DNA of 64,000 bases. Source: Caballeronia glathei. Its GTDB lineage: Bacteria > Pseudomonadota > Gammaproteobacteria > Burkholderiales > Burkholderiaceae. Position 1 is the first letter of the stretch, and each line of letters starts with the position of its first letter. The position numbers were made by a program, and so were the translations under genes. The stretch spans positions 1-64,000 of the forward strand of contig NZ_JFHC01000020.1 in assembly GCF_000698595.1 (NCBI RefSeq), given 5' to 3'. A model generated the notes under the pieces. It saw nothing but the letters and a program-made list of their open reading frames with translations. It searched no databases and was not told the DNA's origin. This document shows, piece by piece, positions 44,346-53,562 of this stretch.

Positions 44346-45055
44346 CGCGGGCTGCTTCCCAGGCTGAGCCAGCCGCGCACGCGTGACCACAGGATCTTCC
44401 AGAACATGTTGCCGAGGTTGAGCGGCGCACCCGACGGGGCCGTGTCGACGTGTCGCGGGGCGGGTCGCGCGGCGGGTGGGTCGTTGGCCGCGGGCCGGGC
44501 AGTGTAGGGGCCTGCCTCGATGGGAACTTCCGCGGCCTGCTCGCGTGTTCCGGCTTCGGTTGCCTCCGCCTCGGCCTGGGCCTCGACCGTGGCCGCATCC
44601 GCCGCGGCGGCGTCGAGCTTCGCCTTCAGGTTCGCGGCGAATGCCTCGGTCATGCGGGTCGCGAGCTCCTTCACGATGCCGCCGCGCGAGAACTGCGCGA
44701 GGGTGCCGGCAATCGTGTAGTCGACTTTGACGTCGACGCGCGTGCGCCCGGGCGACGGCTCGTCCAGCGAAAAAGCCGCTTCGCCCTTCACGCGCGACGC
44801 GCTCTTGCGATCCACGCCGCCGCCGCTCACGCTGCCGCGCCTCGCGGCCTCGTCGAGTTTCATCTCGCCGTCGCCGGCAAAGCTCGCGACGATCGGGCCG
44901 AGCTTCACGGTCATCGCGAGCTTGAGCAGGCCGCCGACGGGCGGCGCGCTGAGCGATGCGCCCGGCAGGCACGCGACGATGCCGGGCGTATCGTGAAAGC
45001 AGGCCCATACGGCGTCGGGCGGATAGGGGACAGTGAAGCTCTGTTCGATTTCCAT
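44342..45055 (-). CDS. CoxG family (SRPBCC) membrane-recruitment protein
   Basis: A 237-aa protein. The N-terminal SRPBCC domain (about residues 1-150) reads F-T-V-P-Y-P-P-D-A-V-W, L-P-G-A-S-L and V-D-V-K-V-D-Y-T-I-A-G-T-L-A-Q-F-S-R; an Ala/Glu/Pro-rich linker and a short amphipathic C-terminus (F-W-K-I-L-W-S-R-V-R-G-W-L) follow, typical of CoxG, which tethers CO-dehydrogenase-like molybdenum hydroxylases to the membrane. It lies directly after the small iron-sulfur subunit gene. Confidence 0.9.
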   Translation of the reverse strand: MEIEQSFTVPYPPDAVWACFHDTPGIVACLPGASLSAPPVGGLLKLAMTVKLGPIVASFAGDGEMKLDEAARRGSVSGGGVDRKSASRVKGEAAFSLDEPSPGRTRVDVKVDYTIAGTLAQFSRGGIVKELATRMTEAFAANLKAKLDAAAADAATVEAQAEAEATEAGTREQAAEVPIEAGPYTARPAANDPPAARPAPRHVDTAPSGAPLNLGNMFWKILWSRVRGWLSLGSSPR

Positions 45056-45075
45056 AGGCTCTCGCGGCGAAGGGT

Positions 45076-45594
45076 TCAGGCGGTGACGGCGGCAGCGAGG
45101 GGCTGCGCGGCGCGGGCACGGCGCGCGTCGAGCACGCGCCGGATCGCTCGCACGATGCCGACGTAGCCCGTGCAGCGGCAGAGATTGCCGGAGAGTTCGA
45201 GGCGCACGCGCGCGTCGTCGGCGTCGGGCAGGCGGCTCACGATGTCGCGCGCCGTCACGAGCATGCCCGGCGTGCAGTAGCCGCATTGCAGCGCGTGCTC
45301 GGCCGTGAAGGCCGCGCGCAGTTCGTTCATCAGGGCGTCGTCGTCGAAGCCCTCGATGCTGCGCACGTCCGACCCCGCGCACGCGATTGCGGGCGTGATG
45401 CACGAGCGCGCGGGCGCGCCGTCCACCATCAGCGTGCAGGCCCCGCACACGCCCTGTTCGCAGCCGATGTTGGTGCCGGTGAGCATCTGCTGCTCGCGCA
45501 GGAAGTCCGCGAGACTCGTGCGCGGTTCGACGAAGTCCGCGACCTTCGCGCGGTTCACGGTGAGTTGCAGCGGCTTTCTGATGGCGTCGGTCAT
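45076..45594 (-). CDS. Molybdenum hydroxylase small subunit, 2Fe-2S (CoxS-like)
   Basis: A 172-aa protein with two [2Fe-2S] clusters: G-C-E-Q-G-V-C-G-A-C-T with a following C (plant-type, about residues 44-66), and Q-C-G-Y-C-T-P plus L-C-R-C-T-G-Y (about residues 104-143). It passes electrons from the molybdenum site to FAD. It overlaps the FAD subunit gene by four bases (ATGA). Confidence 0.95.
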   Translation of the reverse strand: MTDAIRKPLQLTVNRAKVADFVEPRTSLADFLREQQMLTGTNIGCEQGVCGACTLMVDGAPARSCITPAIACAGSDVRSIEGFDDDALMNELRAAFTAEHALQCGYCTPGMLVTARDIVSRLPDADDARVRLELSGNLCRCTGYVGIVRAIRRVLDARRARAAQPLAAAVTA

Positions 45595-46421
45595 TGCGGG
45601 TTCCTGCCGTGTTCGCGTAGCGTCGCGGCGGCGCGCATGAGCGCCACGCGATGCACCTGGTATTCGTAAGTGCCGGGCTCGAGCCCCGCGCCGGTCAGAC
45701 AGGGATCGAGGAGCGCGGGCGAGGGATCGTCGACGAGCGCGCGCGCATTGGCGATCAGACAGGGCGGAGCGTCGATCGCACCGATCACCGCGCGGCAGAT
45801 GCCGGCCCGGGCGTCGTCGATGAAGACGGCGATCGCCTCCGCGAACTCGCCCGGCTTGCGGTTGAACTTGTAGTAGCTCCAGCGCGCGGTATCCGACAGG
45901 CGCCGGATGCGCACGCCGGTCAGGATCTCGTCGGCTTCGAGCGCGGTGGTGAACGCCCCGGCCATCCAGTCGGCGCTCGCCACCACGCGCTCGCCGCCCG
46001 GCCCCGCGACGAGAAAGTCCGCCGCGAGCGCGCACATCACGTTGATCCAGTCGGCGGCGGGGTCGGCGTGCGCGAGGCTGCCGCCGAGCGTGCCGCGATT
46101 GCGCACCGCGCGATACGCGATGCCCCGCGCGACATGCGCCATCAGGCCCTGCGTGAAGTCCTCGATCGCGCCGTCCTCGATCTCGGCGTGCGTCACGCAT
46201 GCGCCGATCACGCCGTACTCGCCGTCGCTGCGCGTTTCGCGCAGCGCGGCAATGCCGCGCAGGTCCACCAGCAGTTCGGGCTGCGCGAGACGCAGGTTCA
46301 TCATCGGGCCGAGCGACTGGCTGCCGGACACGAACTTGCCCATGCCGTCCGTCGGCGTGACGAGGCGGATCGCTTCGTCGCAGGCGAGCGGCTTTTCATA
46401 GTCGAAGGCGGCCGCTTTCAT
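45591..46421 (-). CDS. Molybdenum hydroxylase FAD subunit (CoxM-like)
   Basis: A 276-aa FAD-binding protein of the xanthine dehydrogenase family, with V-S-G-S-Q-S-L-G-P-M-M-N-L-R-L (FAD, about residues 31-45) and R-G-T-L-G-G-S-L-A-H-A-D-P-A-A-D (about residues 108-123). Overlaps both adjacent subunit genes by four bases. Confidence 0.94.
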   Translation of the reverse strand: MKAAAFDYEKPLACDEAIRLVTPTDGMGKFVSGSQSLGPMMNLRLAQPELLVDLRGIAALRETRSDGEYGVIGACVTHAEIEDGAIEDFTQGLMAHVARGIAYRAVRNRGTLGGSLAHADPAADWINVMCALAADFLVAGPGGERVVASADWMAGAFTTALEADEILTGVRIRRLSDTARWSYYKFNRKPGEFAEAIAVFIDDARAGICRAVIGAIDAPPCLIANARALVDDPSPALLDPCLTGAGLEPGTYEYQVHRVALMRAAATLREHGRNPQ

Positions 46422-48817
46422 GCGGGAACTCCTTTTCCGAGGGCTTCACGCGCCGCGGCGGCGAGTGCCTCGAGCACGACGCGCGGCGACACCGGCAACT
46501 GGTTGACTTCGGCGCCGAGCGGGCGCAGTGCGTCGTTGACCGCATTCGCGATCGCGGCGGGCGAGCCGATCGCGCCGCTTTCGCCGATGCCTTTCTGCCC
46601 GAACTCCGTGTAGGGCGCGGGCGTTTCCATGTGCTCGATGCGGATCGCGGGCACTTCGGTCGCGCCGGGCAGCAGATAGTCGGCGAGCGTCGAGGCGAGC
46701 GGCTGCCCGTCCTCGCTGTACGGCATCGCCTCATAGAGCGCCGTGCCGATGCCCTGCGCCGCGCCGCCGTAGACCTGTCCGTCGACGACCATCGGATTGA
46801 TCAGCACGCCGCCGTCCTCGACGATCACGTAGTCGAGGATCTCGGTCTGCCCGAGCGCCGTGTCGACGGCGACGACCACCGCGTGGCACGCATAGCTGAA
46901 GGTGCCCGTATCGCGCTTAGCCTGATACGACGTGGAGACTTCGAGCCCGCGCGGATCGACATCGGGCGGCAGCAATTGCGGTTGCAGATACCAGGTGTGC
47001 GCGATCTGCTCGAGCGTGCGGCGACCCGCCGCGCCCACCACCGCGCCGCCTTCCCAGCGCACCCGCTCGATTGGTTCCGCCAGCAGCCACGCGCCGATCT
47101 TCATCAGCCGCGCCTTCAGCTCCTTCGCCGCCTGCCCGACGGCGCCGCCCGCCATCACGATCGAGCGCGAGCCCCACGTGCCCGTCGAATAGGGTGTGAC
47201 GCCGGTGTCGCCGAGCACGATGCGCACGCGCTCCGTATCGATGCCGAGCACGTCGTGCGCGATCTGCGCGAGCGTGGTCTCCATGCCCTGGCCGTGCGAG
47301 TGCACGCCCGCGCGGACTTCGAGCACGCCGTCGGGCGTGAGGCGGATCACGGCCGGCTCGCGCCCGGGCACCATCGGAATGCCCCAGCCGTGATAGACCG
47401 ACGTGCCGTGCGCGCCCTGCTCGCAGAAGACCGCGATGCCGAATCCGATGCGCCGTCCGTCCGGCTCGCCGCGCCGCTGCCGCTCGCGCACGGCGGCGAG
47501 GTCGATGGCGGCGACCGCGCGGCGCACGGCCTCCGGATAGTCGCCGCTGTCGAAGTGCTTGTTCGTGATGTTGTCGAACGGCATCTCGTGCGCCTCGACG
47601 AGATTGCGCAGCCGCACCTCGTGCGGCTCGATGCCCGCTTCGACCGCGATGGCGTCCATCATCGTTTCGATCGCGTAGCACACGCCGGTGCGCGCGACGC
47701 CGCGATACGGCAGGATCGGCGGCTTGTTGGTGGCGACCGACCACGTGCGGCAGCGATAGCGGTCCATCTTGTACGGCCCCGGCAGAATGCTGCCGACCTG
47801 CGCGGCTTCGAGGCACGCCGAGAACGGGTAGGACGAGTAGGCGCCGGAATCGACGGTCGCTTCGCATTCGACGGCGAGCAGGCGCCCGTCACGCTCCGCA
47901 TAGGCGGTGATGTCGTAGTCGTGTTCGCGGCAGTTGGCGTTGGCCGTCAGTTGCTCGCGGCGGTCTTCGAGCCAGCGCACGGGCCGCGCGAGACGCATCG
48001 CGAGCCAGCCGCAGCAGACTTCCTCCGGCAGCAGAATGCCCTTGTAGCCGAATCCGCCGCCCACGTCCGGCGCGATCACGCGCACCTGTCCTTCGTCGAG
48101 CCCGAGGCACTGCGCGAGTCCCGTGCGCGTGATGTGCGGCATCTGCGCGGAGGTGTGCACGATCAGCTGCGACAGACGCCTGTCCCAATGCGCGACGACG
48201 CCGCGCCCTTCCATCGGCGCCATGCTCTGGCGCGCGGTGCGCAGCTTGCGATGCACGCGGATCGGCGCGTTCTCGCGGATCGCGTCGAGATCGATCTCGC
48301 TCTTCGCGTCGACGAAGGTTTCCAGGAAGACGTTGTCGCCCCAATGCTCATGCACGAGCGCGGAGCCTTCGCTGCGCGCGGCGAGCATGTCCACGACCGC
48401 GGGCAGTTCCTCGAAGTCGACGAACACCTGCGCGGCGATATCTTCGGCAGCGGCGCGCGTCGCCGCGACACACATCGCGATCGGCTCGCCGACCTGCCGA
48501 ACCTTGCCGCCCGCGAGCACCGTCTGCTCCGAGGGCTTGAAGCCGGGCAGCCCGGAGTTCGCGACGATCGGACTCACGCCGTCCAGGTCGGCGAGCGTAT
48601 AGACGGCGCCCTCGAAGCCCGGCGGCTTCTCGATGCCGACGATATGGCCATGCGCGATCGGACTGCGCACGAACGCGACGTCGAGCATGCCGACCATGCG
48701 GATATTGCCGACGTATTCGCCGCGGCCGTGCAGGAAGCGGTCATCCTCCTTGCGCGCAAGCGAGGCGCCGATGCCTTGCGGCCGGTCCGGCGAAGGGGGC
48801 GTGAGCGGGCGTTTCAT
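46418..48817 (-). CDS. Molybdenum hydroxylase large subunit (CoxL/XdhB-like)
   Basis: A 799-aa catalytic subunit carrying the molybdopterin cytosine dinucleotide cofactor. G-V-V-A-H-W-D, P-D-V-G-G-G-F-G-Y-K-G, Y-R-G-V-A-R-T-G-V, G-Q-G-M-E-T-T-L-A-Q and the catalytic-glutamate segment K-G-I-G-E-S-G-A-I-G are visible. It lacks the CO-dehydrogenase active loop with its catalytic cysteine (A-Y-x-C-S-F-R); the position reads Y-R-G-V-A-R-T. So it is a hydroxylase of an N-heterocycle or aldehyde, not CO dehydrogenase. Confidence 0.94.
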   Translation of the reverse strand: MKRPLTPPSPDRPQGIGASLARKEDDRFLHGRGEYVGNIRMVGMLDVAFVRSPIAHGHIVGIEKPPGFEGAVYTLADLDGVSPIVANSGLPGFKPSEQTVLAGGKVRQVGEPIAMCVAATRAAAEDIAAQVFVDFEELPAVVDMLAARSEGSALVHEHWGDNVFLETFVDAKSEIDLDAIRENAPIRVHRKLRTARQSMAPMEGRGVVAHWDRRLSQLIVHTSAQMPHITRTGLAQCLGLDEGQVRVIAPDVGGGFGYKGILLPEEVCCGWLAMRLARPVRWLEDRREQLTANANCREHDYDITAYAERDGRLLAVECEATVDSGAYSSYPFSACLEAAQVGSILPGPYKMDRYRCRTWSVATNKPPILPYRGVARTGVCYAIETMMDAIAVEAGIEPHEVRLRNLVEAHEMPFDNITNKHFDSGDYPEAVRRAVAAIDLAAVRERQRRGEPDGRRIGFGIAVFCEQGAHGTSVYHGWGIPMVPGREPAVIRLTPDGVLEVRAGVHSHGQGMETTLAQIAHDVLGIDTERVRIVLGDTGVTPYSTGTWGSRSIVMAGGAVGQAAKELKARLMKIGAWLLAEPIERVRWEGGAVVGAAGRRTLEQIAHTWYLQPQLLPPDVDPRGLEVSTSYQAKRDTGTFSYACHAVVVAVDTALGQTEILDYVIVEDGGVLINPMVVDGQVYGGAAQGIGTALYEAMPYSEDGQPLASTLADYLLPGATEVPAIRIEHMETPAPYTEFGQKGIGESGAIGSPAAIANAVNDALRPLGAEVNQLPVSPRVVLEALAAAAREALGKGVPA

Positions 48818-48837
48818 CGTGTTCCCTCGTGGGCGGG

Positions 48838-50118
48838 TCAGGCGGCCATCGCGAGCGGCAGGCTCGGCGAGTTCGCGTTGAAGCGCACGCCGTCGCGCAG
48901 ACAGAAGAGCGGCGTGAGCATGCGGTCCGTGACGACCTTCGTGCCCTCGTTGTCCTCCAGCACCCAGCGTCCGCGGCGATCGTCGAGCACGCTGATGTCG
49001 GCGCCGCGGCCCACTTGCAGCGTGCCGATCTGGTCCTCCATGCCGGCGAGCTTCGCGGCGTTGCTCGTCACCATGCGCACGACGTGGTCGAGCGGCAGGC
49101 CGAGCGCGAGCATGCTCGTCATCGCGCTCACGAGGCTGAACTGCGAGCGGCCGAGGAACGAATGCTCTTCGTCAGGGTGGCTGTCGGGCGTGCCGGCGGG
49201 CGCGGGGACGGTCGTGTTGTAGCCGTGCATGTCGGCGCCGAGCGTGTCGGGCATCACGCCGCTGTCGAGCACGATGCGCGCCGTATTGAAGCTGAAATGC
49301 GAGCCGTGTCCGACATCCACCTTCAGGCCGCGCGCGGTCGCCTCGTGCACGAGCGGATGCAGCCGTCCGTTCTCTTCGACGAAGCCGCCCGGGTGACGGC
49401 TGAACGGATGCGCGAGGATGTCGCCGGGCTTGAGCGTCTCGACGACCTGATCGAAGATCGAATCCGGATTCACGGCGAGGCCGCCCGCTTCGGGCTTCGG
49501 CCACAACTGCCCGAAATGGATGTAGAGCGGCAGGTTCGCATCGCGCCCGATTTTCGCGGCGATCTTCATGACGTCGAGCCCCCAGCGCGCGAAGCCGCCG
49601 ATCTCGGCATGCGCCTTGATTCCCTTCACCAGGTCCGCGTTGGCGAGCGCCGATTTCACGGTGGCGGCGGCGTCGAGACAGTCGGGACGGTACAGGTCCG
49701 GGTAATAGTGCCCTTCGAGTCCGCCGACCAGATACGCCGACATGTAGGCGAGCACGCGTGTCGCGGCAGGCTGCGCGACGAAGTGCCTGAAGCCCGGCAT
49801 CGTGATGCAGCTTGCGCCGCCCTGATCGACGAGCGTCGTCACGCCCGATTGCACGCCGCACATGTCTGCGTTCAGGCCGAAGCGGCCGGTCACGTACTGG
49901 TAGACGTGTGCGTGGGTGTCGATCAGGCCCGGCAGGACGAGGCGGTCGCGGCAGTCGATCGTTTCCGCGTCCGTTTCGCGTGCGGCGAGGTCCGGCCCGA
50001 TGGCCGCGATGCGGCCGTTCACAACGAGAATGTCGAGGACGGCGTCGAGCCCGGCGGACGGATCGACGACGCGGCCGCCTTTGAGTAGGACCTGGGTCAT
50101 ATGCGGATAACGGCTCAT
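48838..50118 (-). CDS. Dihydroorotase-like amidohydrolase (EF_0837/AHA_3915 type)
   Basis: A 426-aa TIM-barrel metal-dependent hydrolase. G-L-I-D-T-H-A-H-V-Y gives the H-x-H pair, V-K-G-I-K-A-H-A-E the probable carboxylated lysine, then Y-I-H-F-G-Q, H-P-F-S-R-H-P-G-G and T-L-G-A-D-M-H. The group includes dihydroorotase-annotated enzymes with divergent substrates such as acetylated hydroxy acids. ATG 50118 or ATG 50100 may start it; neither has a strong ribosome site. First gene of the eight-gene operon, 20 bases before the large hydroxylase subunit. Confidence 0.88.
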   Translation of the reverse strand: MSRYPHMTQVLLKGGRVVDPSAGLDAVLDILVVNGRIAAIGPDLAARETDAETIDCRDRLVLPGLIDTHAHVYQYVTGRFGLNADMCGVQSGVTTLVDQGGASCITMPGFRHFVAQPAATRVLAYMSAYLVGGLEGHYYPDLYRPDCLDAAATVKSALANADLVKGIKAHAEIGGFARWGLDVMKIAAKIGRDANLPLYIHFGQLWPKPEAGGLAVNPDSIFDQVVETLKPGDILAHPFSRHPGGFVEENGRLHPLVHEATARGLKVDVGHGSHFSFNTARIVLDSGVMPDTLGADMHGYNTTVPAPAGTPDSHPDEEHSFLGRSQFSLVSAMTSMLALGLPLDHVVRMVTSNAAKLAGMEDQIGTLQVGRGADISVLDDRRGRWVLEDNEGTKVVTDRMLTPLFCLRDGVRFNANSPSLPLAMAA

Positions 50119-50446
50119 GGGGAGTTGGCGAGATGCGTGGTGTACCGCAAATAGCGTGCCGGTTTGTCCGGATGAGCCTGAATGTGGCGCGAAGGCCGCA
50201 GCCACAAGGGCCCCGGGCCGGAGCATCGGGACAATGCGGGCTATACCACGCATTTGGCGGACGCCTCATGCACCAGCATGAGCGGCGCGTGCCCGCACCC
50301 GCACCGGATTCATGCGCGGCGCATGCTTATGGTGAATTAGCGTGGTGTGCCACCTATATTCGTCGTGGCGCTGGAATCGCATAGAATGATGACAACAGGG
50401 CGTTCGCCAAACGCGAAGGTCGTTCAACCTCCGGTCCACGTCGACG
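50119..50446. other. Divergent promoter region of the hydroxylase operon and second MarR gene
   Basis: About 330 bases with no gene. GCGTGGTGTRCC occurs twice, at 50135-50146 and 50340-50351, and the second lies in GTGG-TGTG-CCAC, a short inverted repeat. GAATC at 50374 and GAATG at 50384 are ten bases apart, faintly recalling the phased repeats before the first MarR operon. Confidence 0.4.
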
Positions 50447-50968
50447 ATGATCAACGATGAAGCAGACACCGGCTCTGTCCGGCAGGAACTCGAAGCGCTG
50501 CAGGCGAGGTCGCCGCTTTTCAGCCGGCCCGGCTTCCTGATCCGCCGCATGCATCAGATTCATGGATCGCTCTTCGCCGAAGAGACGAGCGCTTTCAATA
50601 TCACACCGGTTCAATACAGTTTGCTTACGACGCTCGATTCACTCGGCGAAATCGACCAGAACACGCTGGCGATCGAAGTCGGACTGGAGCGTTCAAGCGT
50701 CGCGGAAGTGATCCCGCGTCTGGAGTCGCGCGGGCTGATCGCGAGAAATCAGGCATCGCACGACAAGCGCGTGAAGCTCGTCAAGCTCACGCGGCAGGGC
50801 AAGCGGCTCGTCACGAAGATGGGGCCCGCGGTGCAGCGCGCACACGAGCGGACCGTCGAACACCTCCCGCCCATGGAGCGCGATTTCTTCATGCTGCAAT
50901 TGATTCGCCTCGTCGAGGCGAACAACGACAACAGCATCGTGCCGTTCCGTTTGCCTCCGTCGGAGTAG
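50447..50968 (+). CDS. MarR family regulator (copy 2)
   Basis: A 173-aa winged-helix regulator. R-P-G-F-L-I-R-R-M-H-Q-I-H-G-S-L-F, I-T-P-V-Q-Y-S-L-L-T-T-L and the wing D-K-R-V-K-L-V-K-L-T match copy 1 at 41009 position by position. It diverges from the hydroxylase operon and is its likely direct regulator. Confidence 0.92.
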   Translation: MINDEADTGSVRQELEALQARSPLFSRPGFLIRRMHQIHGSLFAEETSAFNITPVQYSLLTTLDSLGEIDQNTLAIEVGLERSSVAEVIPRLESRGLIARNQASHDKRVKLVKLTRQGKRLVTKMGPAVQRAHERTVEHLPPMERDFFMLQLIRLVEANNDNSIVPFRLPPSE

Positions 50969-51010
50969 CGTGCGCTGGCGCAGCGAAAGAGCGCCTCACG
51001 GCGCGACGGG

Positions 51011-51904
51011 TTACGCGTTCGCCTGTTCGCGGATGAGTTCGATCAGCGCGCGAAGGCCTGCCGGTATGTGCCGGCGGCCGGGATAGTAGAGGCACAGGCC
51101 GTCGAAGGGCGGCGTCCAGTCTTCGAGCATGCGCACGAGCGTGCCGGCGGCCAGATCGTCCCTGACCTGCCACTCCGTCAGATAGGTGATGCCGGCGCCC
51201 GAGCGCGCGGCGTCGAGCATCAGCCCGGCTTCGTCGAGCGTCAGCGCGCCGTCGACGGCGACCGTCATCGTTTCGCCATGACGCTCGAATTCCCAGTGGT
51301 AGATCATGCCGCTCGCCATGCGAGTGCGGATGCACCGGTGCGACGCGAGGTCCGCCGGCGTGCGCGGCGCAGGATGCCCGGCGAGATACGCCGGGCTCGC
51401 GACCACCGCGAAACGCTGCGAGCGGCCGAAGGGCACGGCGATCATGTCGCGCGGCACGGTCTCGGCAAGGCGGATGCCCGCATCGAAACCTTCGACGACG
51501 ATATCGATGAGCCGCCCTTCCGTGACGACGTCGAGCTTCATCTCGGGGTAGCGCTGCAGGAACGCCATGAAGAGCGGCATCGCCTGCCGCGCGCCGCCGA
51601 TCGAGGTATTGATGCGCAACGTGCCCGAGGGCGTATCGCGGAAACTGCCTGCCTGCTCGATCGCCACGCGGATTGCCGACAGCGCGGGCGCGATGCTGTC
51701 GACGAACTGACTGCCAGCTTCCGAAAGCGATACGCTGCGCGTCGTGCGGTTGAAGAGGCGCACGCCGATTCGCGCTTCCAGTGCCGCAATCGAGTGGCTC
51801 AGCGCCGAGGTCGAGATGCCGAGTTCGGTTGCCGCCGCGCGGAAACTGCGATGGCGCGCCACCGCGAGGACCGCTTCCAGTTCGCCAAGCCCGGAGGTGT
51901 TCAT
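51011..51904 (-). CDS. LysR family transcriptional regulator
   Basis: A 297-aa LysR protein: winged helix at about residues 5-64 ([22 protein letters not shown]) and effector domain from residue 90 ([11 protein letters not shown]). It belongs to the CrgA-like subgroup. It diverges from an ALDH gene, its likely target. Confidence 0.93.
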   Translation of the reverse strand: MNTSGLGELEAVLAVARHRSFRAAATELGISTSALSHSIAALEARIGVRLFNRTTRSVSLSEAGSQFVDSIAPALSAIRVAIEQAGSFRDTPSGTLRINTSIGGARQAMPLFMAFLQRYPEMKLDVVTEGRLIDIVVEGFDAGIRLAETVPRDMIAVPFGRSQRFAVVASPAYLAGHPAPRTPADLASHRCIRTRMASGMIYHWEFERHGETMTVAVDGALTLDEAGLMLDAARSGAGITYLTEWQVRDDLAAGTLVRMLEDWTPPFDGLCLYYPGRRHIPAGLRALIELIREQANA

Positions 51905-52005
51905 TGTCCCAGATTGCTCAACGTGTCATGCCGGATTATATGGCTAGTCAGGCCAATGCGAGCGGGCTATCTTCCCTGGGATTCAGACAGCTCGCGGGAG
52001 CAGGC

Positions 52006-53430
52006 ATGCAGCATATCGACAGGATCTATATCGACGGCGCCTTCGTCACACCGCATGGCGAAGAGTGGTTCGATCTCTACAATCCCGCTTCGGCGGAAGT
52101 CATCGGCAAGGTCAGGCTCGCGGATGAAACGGATGCCCGGCATGCGATCGCGGCGGCGAAGCGGGCGTTTGCCCTCTATTCGCGCACGAGCAAGGAGGAG
52201 CGCCTCGCGATCCTGCAGCGGATGCACGACGCCGTCGAGGCACGCGAGGACGCGCTTTTCGATGCGATCATCGAAGAATACGGCGCGCCGGTTTCGCGCG
52301 CGCGTTTCATGGTGAAGCACGCCACCAGCGTCATTCAGGAAGCGGCAAAGGTGCTGCGGGATTACGATTTCACGCGCCGGGCGGGCGCGGCGGAAGTGGT
52401 GATGCAGCCGCTCGGCGTGGCCGGCCTCATCACGCCATGGAACAGCAACGCGGGCTTCATCTGCGGCAAGCTTGCCGCCGCGCTGGCGGCGGGCTGCACG
52501 GCCGTGATCAAGCCGAGCGAGATGAGCGCGATGCAGACCCGGATCGTGACCGAAGCGCTGCACGAAGCCCGGGTGCCCGCGGGCGTCATCAATATCGTCA
52601 CCGGCCGGGGGGAAACCGTCGGCGCCGAGATCAGCACGCATCCGGACGTCGCGAAGATTTCGTTCACGGGCTCGACCGTCGTCGGCAAGACGATCCTGCG
52701 CGCGGGCGCGGAGACGCTCAAGCGCGTGACGCTGGAACTGGGCGGCAAGTCGCCCATGATCGTTCTCGATGACGCGGATTTCGCGCAGGCCGTGCCGCTC
52801 GCCATTCAGGCCGGCTTCATGAACAGCGGACAGGCCTGCATCGCGGGCACGCGCATTCTCGTGCCGCAGGCGCGCATGGCGGAGTTCGAGGAACTGGCCC
52901 GCGCGGAAGTTGCCGGCACGCGCGCCGGAGACCCGCGCGACCCGAAAACCGTCGTCGGGCCGATGGTCAGCCAGAAGCAGTGGGAGCGCGTGCAGCGCTA
53001 CATCCGCATCGGCATCGACGAGGGCGCGCGGCTTCTCGCCGGCGGCGAGGGCCGCCCCGAGGGCATCGGGCGCGGCTGGTTCGTGCGGCCGACGCTCTTT
53101 GGCGGCGTCAGCAACGACATGACCATCGCGCGCGAGGAAATCTTCGGCCCGGTTCTGTCCATCATCGGCTACCGCGACATCGAAGAAGCCGTCGCCATCG
53201 CCAACGACACGAATTACGGCTTGCAGGCTTACGTGGTGTCCGCCGATCCTGCGCGGGCGCATGCGCTCGCGGCACGTATCGAGGCGGGCCGCGTGCTCGT
53301 CAACACGCTGGCGCACGAACCGGCCGCGCCGTTCGGCGGCTTCAAGCAGTCGGGGATTGGCCGCGAATCCGGCACGTTCGGACTGGAAGCGTTTCTGGAG
53401 CCGAAGTCGATTCTCGGTGTAGCCGCGTGA
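52006..53430 (+). CDS. Aldehyde dehydrogenase family protein
   Basis: A 474-aa ALDH with base E244 (L-E-L-G-G-K-S-P) and nucleophile C278 (G-Q-A-C-I-A-G). ATG 52006 has GGGAG upstream; the open frame reaches further left but without a ribosome site. It stands alone opposite the LysR gene, so it may handle a toxic aldehyde sensed by that regulator. Substrate unknown. Confidence 0.92.
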   Translation: MQHIDRIYIDGAFVTPHGEEWFDLYNPASAEVIGKVRLADETDARHAIAAAKRAFALYSRTSKEERLAILQRMHDAVEAREDALFDAIIEEYGAPVSRARFMVKHATSVIQEAAKVLRDYDFTRRAGAAEVVMQPLGVAGLITPWNSNAGFICGKLAAALAAGCTAVIKPSEMSAMQTRIVTEALHEARVPAGVINIVTGRGETVGAEISTHPDVAKISFTGSTVVGKTILRAGAETLKRVTLELGGKSPMIVLDDADFAQAVPLAIQAGFMNSGQACIAGTRILVPQARMAEFEELARAEVAGTRAGDPRDPKTVVGPMVSQKQWERVQRYIRIGIDEGARLLAGGEGRPEGIGRGWFVRPTLFGGVSNDMTIAREEIFGPVLSIIGYRDIEEAVAIANDTNYGLQAYVVSADPARAHALAARIEAGRVLVNTLAHEPAAPFGGFKQSGIGRESGTFGLEAFLEPKSILGVAA

Positions 53431-53562
53431 CGTAGCCGCGTGATGCGACGTGTCCGCGCCGGCATTTGAGGCCCGGTCCGCATGCTGCTCGGCCGCACGG
53501 CGTTGCCGCCGTGCGGTAAAAGCGCGTGCATCGTCGTCATGCCGGACGCGGGCCGTCCGGCC

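Noticed and set aside
44342-48817. Aerobic carbon monoxide dehydrogenase operon
   Set aside because: The gene set looks like cox, but the large subunit lacks the CO-dehydrogenase active-site loop with its cysteine.
46631-49222. An 863-codon open frame on the plus strand opposite the hydroxylase large subunit and FAD subunit
   Set aside because: It is a GC-driven shadow: Arg/Ala/His-rich, no domain, while the opposite strand carries clear CoxL motifs.
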